Shown here: positions 1 to 5,291 of the stretch, one piece after another
Numbering within the stretch: the stretch's first letter is position 1
How the letters are laid out: each line of letters starts with the position of its first letter
From: Acidobacteriota bacterium
GTDB taxonomy: Bacteria; Acidobacteriota; Terriglobia; UBA7540
NCBI GenBank assembly: GCA_003224635.1
Contig: QHZK01000154.1
Location: forward strand, 1 to 7,425
Direction: 5' to 3'
DNA length: 7,425 bases
Program-made: the position numbers and the translations under genes
Notes under the pieces: model-generated
What the model was told of the DNA's origin: nothing
The model's database searches: none
What the model saw: only the letters and a program-made list of their open reading frames with translations

Positions 1-2
1 AT

Positions 3-257
3 ATGCTGCGGACATTCGTCAGGGCGCGGCATCCGCTGCTCCGCTTTGCCGAGCCGTTCACCGGAAAGCTCGAGAGTTATCAGTTTAACGGTTCGAAGAT
101 CACAGTGACCGACGCGGGGCAGCGTGTGCTCGCAGGGAAAGCCGATCACGTCGCCCTGAACGGCATCAACCGTTGGATCGGGGGCGTACACCTGTTGGGA
201 CATCGTGTGCGCTGGCGGTGGGACGAGCGCCTCCACCGGATTGTTTCTGCTCGTTAG
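3..257 (+). CDS. C-terminal end of a DUF1835-like protein (partial)
   Basis: The reading frame is open from the window edge to the TAG at 255-257, giving about 84 visible residues. The first ATG lies only two bases inside the window, so it may be an internal methionine, and the true start is probably upstream. The C-terminal part reads TDAGQRVLAGKADHVALNGI, followed by NRWIGGVHL and a WRWDE stretch. From memory, an AGxAVLAGxADxVALNGIDRWLGGVHL-type ending with a WRWD tail is typical of the last domain of DUF1835-containing proteins of about 300 residues. Their function is unknown to me. There is no signal peptide or membrane segment in the visible part. I am fairly sure it is a real gene end and less sure of the family name. 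Confidence 0.6.
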   Translation: MLRTFVRARHPLLRFAEPFTGKLESYQFNGSKITVTDAGQRVLAGKADHVALNGINRWIGGVHLLGHRVRWRWDERLHRIVSAR

Positions 258-282
258 TTATTTTCGGCATGAGCTAGCGAAA

Positions 283-312
283 TTCGACCGCGTAGCGCAG
301 ACCCCGGTCGAA
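283..312 (+). terminator. hairpin downstream of the DUF1835-like gene, possible terminator
   Basis: TTCGACCG (283-290) is followed after 14 bases by its exact reverse complement CGGTCGAA (305-312). It starts 25 bases after the stop codon at 255-257, a normal place for a terminator. No T-run follows, so an intrinsic terminator is only weakly supported. It may just be a 3'-end stabilising hairpin. Confidence 0.3.
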
Positions 313-584
313 GGCATCGCGTAGCGCGAAGCGGGGGCTTGCTGTCCAAGGTCCGCTCCGATGAATCTGTGAAACTGGCGAGCTTAGTGCCTGAGCTTGA
401 GAGCCGTGGCGTCACAATCAAATGGCGCAAGAAAAGCAACTCCGTTATACTCATCCGTGTTTGGGTTTCGCCTTGCTCCGCTTTTTCCAATTCTGACTTA
501 AATTTAGAGACTCGGCGCTGCTATTTTCACGCCGTCTGAATCACCCGCGTGACGGCCTCCATGGCGCGACCTCGTACGGTCCCG

Positions 585-612
585 TTCTAACGCGACGCAA
601 CTATGTTAGAAT
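585..612 (+). promoter_or_regulatory. candidate promoter overlapped by an inverted repeat
   Basis: TAGAAT at 607-612 matches five of six bases of the sigma-70 -10 box. TTCTAA (585-590), 16 bases upstream, is a poor -35 match (three of six). A perfect 7-bp inverted repeat, TTCTAAC (585-591) and GTTAGAA (605-611), has arms lying on these two boxes and about 20 bp apart centre to centre. That is the geometry of an operator for a dimeric regulator. It would drive the small membrane-protein gene that starts near 685. The boxes and the repeat are seen directly; the function is inferred. Confidence 0.3.
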
Positions 613-684
613 CTTCCAGGTCGGAATCTTCCGGCCTTGACCCGCTCGCTGTGCTACAGACAGTGGACCTTTGGAGCCCCCCAG

Positions 685-963
685 GTGCTGAACCGGTTAC
701 TGACCGCCCTTTACGTTCTGTTCTGTTTCGAGGCGGGGGTGTGCCTCTTGGTGTTGCCCTGGGTCTCGAAACTGTGGGGCGACAATTTCTTCGTGAACCA
801 CTACGTCTGGGTTTCCAGCCTGAGCCGGAACTATTTCGTGCGCGGGGCGGTTTCGGGAGTCGGGCTGGTGGATATCTGGTTGGCGTTCTACGAAATCCTG
901 CTCTGGCTTCGTCGGCGACGAGGAGTAGCCTTGAAAGTGCCGGGACCGGGAGTCAAAGTGTAA
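685..963 (+). CDS. small two-helix membrane protein, unknown function
   Basis: The predicted protein has 92 residues and I do not recognise a family. Two hydrophobic segments are visible: about residues 5-27 (LLTALYVLFCFEAGVCLLVL) and about 54-75 (GAVSGVGLVDIWLAFYEILL). Between them is an aromatic, Asn-rich loop (WGDNFFVNHYVWVSSLSRNYF). An RRRR cluster follows the second helix and should lie on the cytoplasmic side. I chose the GTG at 685 because GGAG at 673-676 sits 8 bases before it. A TTG at 637 in the same frame would give 108 residues but would add a polar, unlikely leader. Hydrophobic segments of sensible length and a clear ribosome-binding site support a real gene. The final Val codon and TAA stop (958-963) are already part of the following repeat array. 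The next gene (thiE-like) begins 158 bases downstream. Confidence 0.6.
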   Translation: MLNRLLTALYVLFCFEAGVCLLVLPWVSKLWGDNFFVNHYVWVSSLSRNYFVRGAVSGVGLVDIWLAFYEILLWLRRRRGVALKVPGPGVKV

Positions 964-1104
964 AAGGTGAAGGCTAACGGGTGAAGGGCAAAAGGGTAAA
1001 GGTTAAAGTGTAAAGGGTAAAGGTTCGAGCTCTCGGAACGGTCACGGCGCGCAGCCTAGTTCATTGCGTCCGGCTCCATACCCTTTAACCTTCACCCTTT
1101 ACAC
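958..1104. repeat. heptamer (AAGGGTA-type) array with inverted partner tract
   Basis: Degenerate 7-bp units AAGGGTA, AAGGTTA, AAGTGTA, AAGGGTA and AAGGTTC run in tandem from 992 to 1026, with looser units from 962. After a unique spacer of about 54 bases, the same heptads occur on the opposite strand at 1080-1104. The 1008-1025 tract pairs with 1087-1104 at 17 of 18 positions, and 958-982 pairs with 1080-1104 at 22 of 25. Two alternative long stems are therefore possible. The array fills the spacer between the small membrane gene and the thiE-like gene and contains the stop codon of the former. Confidence 0.75.
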
Positions 1105-1121
1105 ATTGACGTCTGCGTTTC

Positions 1122-1745
1122 ATGCCTCCAAGCTTCAAGCTCTGCTACGTCACCGACCACCTGGCTTTGGGACCCGCGCCTGTCCTTGGGTTGATTCAGA
1201 AAGCGATCCAGGCCGGAGTGGACCTGCTACAGATACGCGAGAAGGACCTCGGGACTCGGCCGCTGGCCGAGTTGGTGAAAGCAGCCGTGGAGCGCGCGCG
1301 TGGCTCCGGCACGCGGGTCCTGGTGAACGACCGCCTCGATGTCGGGCTGGCGGTCGGTGCGGCAGGGGTTCATCTGGGAACCCAGTCGCTACCCGCGCGG
1401 GCAGTCCGCAACCACGCGCCCCAGGGCTTCCTGGTCGGGGTCTCGTGCCATTCGGTCGAGGACACGCTCGAGGCGGAGTCGGCCGGCGCAGACTACGTGC
1501 TGCTGGGTCCTGTCTTCGCCACCCCTTCGAAGCTACGCTACGGCCCACCCTTGGGACTCGAAAAACTAAAAGAGGCGGCAGGACGCATCAACGTCCCGGT
1601 GCTGGCTTTGGGGGGAATCACGGTGGAGCGCGTGAAGCCCTGCCTCGAAGCCGGAGCGGCAGGCATCGCGGGGATCTCCGTTTTTCAAACGTGCGATTCG
1701 CTCGACGAACGCGTGCGAGAGTTGCGGACCCAGTTTGACACTTGA
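1122..1745 (+). CDS. thiE: thiamine-phosphate synthase (ThiE/TenI family)
   Basis: ThiE joins HMP pyrophosphate and thiazole phosphate to give thiamine phosphate in the cytoplasm. The 207-residue length is normal for this TIM-barrel family. Visible family motifs are QIREKD (37-42), VNDR (68-71), GVHLG (82-86), VGVSCHS (105-111), the pyrophosphate-loop GPVFATPSK (129-137), ALGGIT (162-167) and GIAGISV (181-187). One ligand looks changed: after HLG the usual ThiE sequence is QxD, with the Asp binding Mg, whereas here it is TQS (Ser89). That resembles the thiazole tautomerase TenI. The TxSK loop and Asn69-Asp70 favour ThiE, so the exact reaction is not settled. The ATG at 1122 has no clear Shine-Dalgarno sequence, but the alignable protein begins within a few residues of it. 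No thiamine-pyrophosphate riboswitch is seen upstream and no other thiamine genes are adjacent. Confidence 0.88.
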   Translation: MPPSFKLCYVTDHLALGPAPVLGLIQKAIQAGVDLLQIREKDLGTRPLAELVKAAVERARGSGTRVLVNDRLDVGLAVGAAGVHLGTQSLPARAVRNHAPQGFLVGVSCHSVEDTLEAESAGADYVLLGPVFATPSKLRYGPPLGLEKLKEAAGRINVPVLALGGITVERVKPCLEAGAAGIAGISVFQTCDSLDERVRELRTQFDT

Positions 1746-1750
1746 ACCCA

Positions 1751-1829
1751 CTGTAGCGGCGATCTGTGATCGCCGCAAGCCGAGCGAACGCAGCGACCGA
1801 CAGCCGGCGATCACAGATCGCCCCTACAG
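1751..1829. repeat. palindromic element, copy 1, between convergent genes
   Basis: Two 25-bp arms (1751-1775 and 1805-1829) are inverted copies matching at 24 positions around a 29-base spacer. Each arm starts with CTGTAG at its outer end and holds its own small hairpin, GGCGATC-TGT-GATCGCC. The element can fold as two small hairpins or as one long one. It lies between the 3' ends of the thiE-like gene (stop at 1743-1745) and the FMN reductase gene (stop at 1824-1826, inside the right arm), so it may act as a two-way transcript end. A diverged second copy is at 5186-5291. Confidence 0.85.
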
Positions 1830-2468
1830 CGTTTTGACTGCGCCTCCGGGATTCACCGGAGCGCACTCCCAGGTGTTCAGGAATTGGAGCGCCTGCTCGG
1901 CGCTGTGAAGGCAGGCAAACCGCGCGACCTGGCGGCCCACTTCCATGAGCCTCTGCTCGAGGTCCCGGTCCTTGATGCCACCTCCGGGATCGAACACCTT
2001 CCACGCCTCGGGAATCGAGGCTTGCTCAGGAATGACCCAGGCGTGCAGGGCTCGGCCCACGGTTCGCAAGTCGCTCAGCCCCGTGAAAGCGCCCATCGGT
2101 CCTCCTGAGACGCCCACCAGGCCGATCATCTTTCCCTCGAACTCGTTGAACCCCATGAGGTCCAGGGCGTTCTTGAGCACGCCGCTGAAGCTTCCGTGAT
2201 ACTCAGGGGTGCCGAGGATGATTCCCTTGGCTTGCTGAACCTGTTTGCGCAGCTTGAAAACGTCTTCGGGATACCGGCTTTCGTCCTCCTTCCCGTCGCA
2301 GAAGATCAGGGAGTAGCCCCGAAGGTCGATCAGTTGGGTCTGGGCGCCGGCCTCTTCAGCGCCACGCAGCGCGATCTTCACCGCCGTTCGCGTGAAGCTT
2401 GCGGGCCTCAGGCTCCCGCAGATGCCTACAACGCGCAGAGTCCTTTCGGCCGGCTGGGGTTCGCTCAT
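1824..2468 (-). CDS. NADPH-dependent FMN reductase family flavoprotein
   Basis: This is a flavodoxin-fold NAD(P)H-dependent oxidoreductase (FMN_red family; relatives include SsuE, chromate reductase and azoreductase). Such enzymes reduce FMN, quinones or azo compounds in the cytoplasm; the substrate cannot be told here. The protein has 214 residues, slightly longer than the usual 180-190. The flavin-phosphate loop GICGSLRPASFTRTA (15-29) follows the first beta strand. The classic GTPEYHGSFSGVLKNALD (86-103) binds the flavin ring, and VSGGPMGA (120-127) is the next conserved turn. The ATG at 2468 is preceded, on the coding strand, by GAGGAG (2474-2479) with 5 bases of spacing, so the start is secure. 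The gene follows the zinc-finger gene by 85 bases on the same strand. The TAG stop lies inside palindromic element copy 1. Confidence 0.9.
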   Translation of the reverse strand: MSEPQPAERTLRVVGICGSLRPASFTRTAVKIALRGAEEAGAQTQLIDLRGYSLIFCDGKEDESRYPEDVFKLRKQVQQAKGIILGTPEYHGSFSGVLKNALDLMGFNEFEGKMIGLVGVSGGPMGAFTGLSDLRTVGRALHAWVIPEQASIPEAWKVFDPGGGIKDRDLEQRLMEVGRQVARFACLHSAEQALQFLNTWECAPVNPGGAVKTL

Positions 2469-2553
2469 AGTGTCTCCTCGATGCGCGCGCCCGGATTAGA
2501 GGGCCCTTCAGCCCTGCTCTTTCTGAATTTAAGAGGCTGAGCCCGGATCGCGC

Positions 2554-2811
2554 TTAGATATAAGCCTTATCGACATAACACCACGACCAATCCGCGCCCG
2601 GTTCGATGGACTTCATGATGGGATGGCCGGTTTGCTCGAAGTGCCGGGTGGCGTGCCTGCCCTTCGAGGAATCGCAGCAGCCGACGTGGCCGCAGACCAG
2701 GCACATCCGCAATTCCACCCACGACTGTCCCGCCGCCAGGCATCCTTCACAGCCGCTGGTGTTCGGCGTGACGAGCCTCCTTTGGTCCCTGTGAGCGCAT
2801 TTGGTGGCCAT
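2554..2811 (-). CDS. UBP-type zinc-finger protein
   Basis: The protein is 85 residues long and consists of a single zf-UBP domain. Ligand-type residues are Cys5, His7, Cys21, Cys24, Cys37, Cys40, Cys45, His53, His57 and His63, set in the family pattern WVELRMCLVCGHVGCCDSS (31-49) and the closing WSWCYVD (75-81). In eukaryotes this domain grips the C-terminal Gly-Gly of ubiquitin. Stand-alone bacterial members are common and their role is unknown to me. The start at 2811 is preferred because AAGGAG lies 6 bases upstream on the coding strand (2818-2823) and the domain begins at once. An in-frame GTG at 2886 would add 25 residues that encode a hairpin rather than protein-like sequence. The gene lies 76 bases after the sigma-factor gene and 85 bases before the flavoprotein gene. 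Confidence 0.88.
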   Translation of the reverse strand: MATKCAHRDQRRLVTPNTSGCEGCLAAGQSWVELRMCLVCGHVGCCDSSKGRHATRHFEQTGHPIMKSIEPGADWSWCYVDKAYI

Positions 2812-2823
2812 GCCGTTCTCCTT

Positions 2824-2880
2824 GCCCGGTCGAGACGTTCCGGAGTGGAACGTCTCCGTACGAGAGACGCCGCGCCGGGC
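2824..2880 (-). promoter_or_regulatory. structured leader before the zinc-finger gene
   Basis: A perfect 10-bp hairpin, GAGACGTTCC (2832-2841) with GGAACGTCTC (2847-2856) and a 5-base loop, sits inside an outer 6-bp GC clamp, GCCCGG (2824-2829) with CCGGGC (2875-2880). CGTCTC at 2851-2856 can alternatively pair with GAGACG at 2864-2869, which excludes the long hairpin. In the - strand transcript the structure ends directly against the AAGGAG ribosome-binding site at 2818-2823. No T-run follows, so it is not a standard terminator. A translation-control leader, an RNA-processing site or an intergenic repeat are all possible. Confidence 0.5.
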
Positions 2881-2887
2881 GGTCACA

Positions 2888-3484
2888 TCACGCCGCTCCA
2901 GTTTGGATTTGCTCCGCCAACTGCAACCGCGCCCGGTGCAGGCGGGACTTGAGCGTATTCTCGGGAACGCCCAGAGCTTCAGCCGCTTCCTGGGTGGACA
3001 GCCCCTCGATGTCGCGCAGCCGAACGGCGGTCCGCATCTCCGGCGACAGCTCGGTGAGGTTCCGATCGAGAAGCTGGCGCATCTCCTCCCGGGCGTAGAG
3101 CCGTTCAGGGTCCGGCGCGGGATCGGCGAGTTGCTCGGCCAGGGTCAACTCGGCCTCGCCCAGGGGCTGGTCCGCCGAGACGGTCTGGTGCGCGCGCTGG
3201 CTCCGCAGGCGCATCAGCGCGGCGTTAATCACGATGCGGGTCAGCCAGCTCGAGAACTTCGAGCGCCCTTCGAACCGGCGCAGGTTCTTGAAGGCCGAAA
3301 GCATGCCTTCCTGCAGGGCATCCTCGGCGTCTTCGGGATTGCCGAGCAGTTTCAAGGCGCTCTGGTAGAGCGCGCCCGAGTGGCGGGCAAAGAGCGCTTC
3401 GAGCGCGGCCTGATTTCCCTTCAAGCCCAGCCGGATCAGACCTTGCTCGTCGCGAAGGATTTCGTCGTTGTCGGTGCTACGCAA
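2888..3484 (-). CDS. ECF (RpoE-like) RNA polymerase sigma factor
   Basis: This is a sigma-70 family ECF factor that directs RNA polymerase to a stress or envelope regulon; its target is unknown. Region 2 includes DAEDALQEGMLSAFKNLRRF (about 53-72) and FSSWLTRIVINAALMRLRS (about 77-95). Region 4 has LSPEMRTAVRLRDIEGLSTQ (about 146-165) and the helix-turn-helix EAAEALGVPENTLKSRLHRA (about 166-185). I prefer the TTG at 3484 (198 residues) because GGAGGA lies 4-5 bases upstream on the coding strand (about 3489-3494). The in-frame GTG at 3496 (202 residues) has no ribosome-binding site. No anti-sigma membrane protein is adjacent: the upstream neighbour is the efflux pump gene and the downstream one is the small zinc-finger gene. 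Confidence 0.93.
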   Translation of the reverse strand: MRSTDNDEILRDEQGLIRLGLKGNQAALEALFARHSGALYQSALKLLGNPEDAEDALQEGMLSAFKNLRRFEGRSKFSSWLTRIVINAALMRLRSQRAHQTVSADQPLGEAELTLAEQLADPAPDPERLYAREEMRQLLDRNLTELSPEMRTAVRLRDIEGLSTQEAAEALGVPENTLKSRLHRARLQLAEQIQTGAA

Positions 3485-3500
3485 AGTGTCCTCCACGTGC

Positions 3501-3582
3501 CAGTTATCAGTTAGTTGTCAGTTCTCAGCCATCAGTCAAGCACCCAAACGCACTGCCGGTTTTTTGTTGAAAGCTGAGAACT
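3501..3582. repeat. heptamer (CAGTTAT-type) array with inverted partner tract
   Basis: Seven-base units CAGTTAT, CAGTTAG, (TTGT), CAGTTCT, CAGCCAT and CAGTCAA run from 3501 to 3539 with one 4-base interruption. A matching tract in the opposite orientation is at 3573-3582: GCTGAGAACT is the exact reverse complement of AGTTCTCAGC at 3520-3529. It abuts the stop codon of the pump gene (3583-3585). The array occupies the spacer between the pump and sigma-factor genes, just upstream of the latter's start. Architecture and period match the 958-1104 array although the unit sequence differs. Confidence 0.7.
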
Positions 3583-5145
3583 TCAATGAGCCGCCATCCC
3601 GCCGCCGCGGGTGGCCGGCCTCTTCATGAGCAAAATAAACGGCACGATGGCGATGAACAGGACTGCCAACAGCCAGAACGCCGAGTTGAACGAGAGCATC
3701 GCCGCCTGGCGCTCGACCGCGCCAAACAGGGCGGCGTAAGCGCGCTGGGTGGCGGTAACGAAGTCTGCTCCGCTCGCCATGAACGCCCGGCGCGTGTTCT
3801 CCAGCATGATGCGGGTCCCGAGACTGTACGGGTTCACGTGCGCGCCCAGAATGTTGGTGTACGTCTGGCGGCGGCGGGCGACCAGGGTGGTGACCGTGGC
3901 GATGCCGGCGCTCCCTCCGATATTACGCATAAGGTTGAAAATGCTCGTGGCGTTGCCCATGCGCTCCTTAGGTATGGGGTCCATGGTGGCTGTGGTCAGC
4001 GGCACAAACAACAGCGCCAGCGAGGTGCCCTGAATAAACTGGGGCCAGAAGACGTGCCAGTAGCCGGCGTCCAGGCTCAGCGAACCCAGCATCACCAGAG
4101 TGGAGGACGCAACGATTAGCCCGACCGCCAGGAGCTTCCGCGCGTCGAATTTCGCCATGATCGCGCCCACGATCGGCATGGCCAGAAAGGACCCGACGCC
4201 GCGCGGCGCCATGGCGAATCCCGCTTGCAGGGCCGGATAACCCAGCAAGGTCTGCAAGAAGATGGGAAGCAGCACCAGGCTGCCGTAAAGGACGAAGCCG
4301 AGCAACGTCATCAAGAAAACCCCGGTCGAGTATGTGCGCACCTTGAATACGCGCAGATCGACTACGGGATGCTCGATCAGCAGCTCGTAAACGACGAAAG
4401 ACGCGACGGCCACCAGGGACACGATTGCGAGCGCGAGAATCCAATGCGAACTAAACCAATCCTCTTCCTGACCCTTGTCCAGCACGATTTGCAAGGCGCC
4501 GATTCCGACCGCCAGCATGCCGATGCCCCAGTAGTCGACGCTCTCCGACTTCCGGCGGATGTAAGGCGGATCAAAGATGAAGAGCCGCGTCATGATGATC
4601 GAGGCGATGCCGACGGGAATGTTAATGTAAAACACCCAGCGCCAACTGTAGCTGTCCGTCAGCCAGCCGCCCAGGACGGGACCGAGCATGGGCGCGACCA
4701 CAATTCCCAGTCCCCAGAAAGCCATCGCCTTGCCGCGGTCCTTAGGAGGAAAGGCTTCGAGCAATACGGCTTGGGATATCGGCTGGAGCGCGCCGCCGCA
4801 AGCGCCTTGAATGATCCGAAAGACGATCAGGGCGCCCAGGGTTGGAGCCAAACCGCACAGAAACGAGGCTGCAGTAAAGCCAACCACCGCCATCATCAGC
4901 AGCCGCTTGCGGCCAAAGTGGCTGGCCAGCCAGCCAGTGAGCGGCAGAATGATGGCATTGGCCACCAGATAAGAAGTCAGCGCCCAGGTGGCCTCGTCCG
5001 GGGTCGCCGACAGGTTCCCCGCAATGTGAGGCAGCGACACGTTCACCACCGTGGTGTCCAGCACCTCCATGAACGTGCTGAACATCACCGAGACGGCAAT
5101 AATCCACGGGTTGACGTGAGGCGTCGATTGGGTTTCGTCTGCCAT
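3583..5145 (-). CDS. emrB: EmrB-type multidrug efflux MFS transporter (DHA2 family)
   Basis: This is an inner-membrane proton-driven drug exporter, 520 residues long, with about 14 hydrophobic segments as expected for DHA2. Signatures in order: LDTTVVNVSLPHIAG (29-43, motif D1), GWLASHFGRKRLL (71-83, motif A), RIIQGACGG (110-118, motif B), APMLGPVLGGWL (151-162, motif C), WRWVFYINIPVG (168-179) and the DHA2-typical LDKGQEEDWFSS (222-233). The last membrane helix ends at about residue 507 before a short basic tail. I start at the ATG at 5145 because homology begins a few residues later. An upstream in-frame extension to 5277 would run through the palindromic repeat. The ribosome-binding site is weak (GAG about 9 bases upstream). 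It follows the adaptor gene by 153 bases. With the adaptor and outer-membrane genes it should form an EmrAB-TolC-like pump. The exported compound cannot be told from sequence. Confidence 0.95.
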   Translation of the reverse strand: MADETQSTPHVNPWIIAVSVMFSTFMEVLDTTVVNVSLPHIAGNLSATPDEATWALTSYLVANAIILPLTGWLASHFGRKRLLMMAVVGFTAASFLCGLAPTLGALIVFRIIQGACGGALQPISQAVLLEAFPPKDRGKAMAFWGLGIVVAPMLGPVLGGWLTDSYSWRWVFYINIPVGIASIIMTRLFIFDPPYIRRKSESVDYWGIGMLAVGIGALQIVLDKGQEEDWFSSHWILALAIVSLVAVASFVVYELLIEHPVVDLRVFKVRTYSTGVFLMTLLGFVLYGSLVLLPIFLQTLLGYPALQAGFAMAPRGVGSFLAMPIVGAIMAKFDARKLLAVGLIVASSTLVMLGSLSLDAGYWHVFWPQFIQGTSLALLFVPLTTATMDPIPKERMGNATSIFNLMRNIGGSAGIATVTTLVARRRQTYTNILGAHVNPYSLGTRIMLENTRRAFMASGADFVTATQRAYAALFGAVERQAAMLSFNSAFWLLAVLFIAIVPFILLMKRPATRGGGMAAH

Positions 5146-5185
5146 TCTGTCACTCGCGCGATACCAAGTTGTGGGATTCGCCCCC

Positions 5186-5291
5186 TGTAGCGGCGCTCTG
5201 TGAGCGCCGAACGTAACGTGCCGAGCATATTGAAGAATCGAAATCGACGGTTGTTGACCGCACCCGACGGCGGTCATAGACCGCCGCTACA
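5186..5291. repeat. palindromic element, copy 2, between adaptor and pump genes
   Basis: The arms at 5186-5209 and 5268-5291 are inverted copies matching at 21 of 24 positions around a 58-base spacer. Both begin TGTAGC at the outer end, as in copy 1 at 1751-1829. The internal hairpins are GGCGCTC-TGT-GAGCGCC (left arm) and, read on the other strand, GGCGGTC-TAT-GACCGCC (right arm). Two of the three mismatches between the arms compensate each other and keep the small stem paired. The element ends 7 bases before the adaptor stop codon (5299-5301) and would be transcribed inside the efflux operon mRNA. The spacer is not similar to that of copy 1. Confidence 0.8.

Larger units (their letters stand above)
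258..684. other. 427-base stretch without a convincing gene
   Basis: Nothing here reads as a recognisable protein. The + frame from a TTG at 339 to 539 gives 66 residues, with a plausible basic stretch (ESRGVTIKWRKKS) that then turns into low-quality sequence, so it could be a decayed remnant. The stretch holds an 8-bp hairpin (283-312), a 10-bp direct repeat CGCGTAGCGC (289-298 and 318-327), overlapping small inverted repeats around 527-556 (TCACGC/GCGTGA and GCCGTC/GACGGC), and an operator-like inverted repeat at 585-611. No tRNA or riboswitch core was seen. Confidence 0.5.

Noticed and set aside
339..539. 66-residue + strand reading frame
   Set aside because: TTG start, no clear ribosome-binding site, no recognisable motif, and the second half has unlikely composition. 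At best it is a gene remnant.
603..977. 124-residue + strand reading frame overlapping the small membrane gene
   Set aside because: Shadow frame: low-complexity Arg/Gly/Ser content, while the other frame has clear membrane helices and a ribosome-binding site.
1022..1032. tRNA T-loop-like GGTTCGAGCTC
   Set aside because: No acceptor, D or anticodon stems can be built around it; it lies at the edge of the heptamer array.
964..1121. Thiamine-pyrophosphate riboswitch upstream of the thiE-like gene
   Set aside because: Neither the CUGAGA core nor the ACCUGAUC-like element is present; the spacer is heptamer repeat plus unique sequence.
2812..2886. N-terminal extension of the zinc-finger protein from a GTG at 2886
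   Set aside because: It would translate through the hairpin leader; a strong ribosome-binding site supports the ATG at 2811.
3510..3539. Sigma-70 promoter for the sigma-factor gene (TTGACT on the - strand at 3534-3539)
   Set aside because: No acceptable -10 box lies 16-18 bases downstream, and the sequence is part of the heptamer array.
4225..5190. 321-residue + strand frame opposite the pump gene
   Set aside because: Antisense shadow in GC-rich DNA: His/Gln/Arg/Asp-rich with no motif, over a certain MFS gene.
5146..5277. N-terminal extension of the pump gene by 44 residues
   Set aside because: The extension is encoded by the palindromic element and its flank, is not membrane-protein-like, and precedes the normal EmrB start at 5145.
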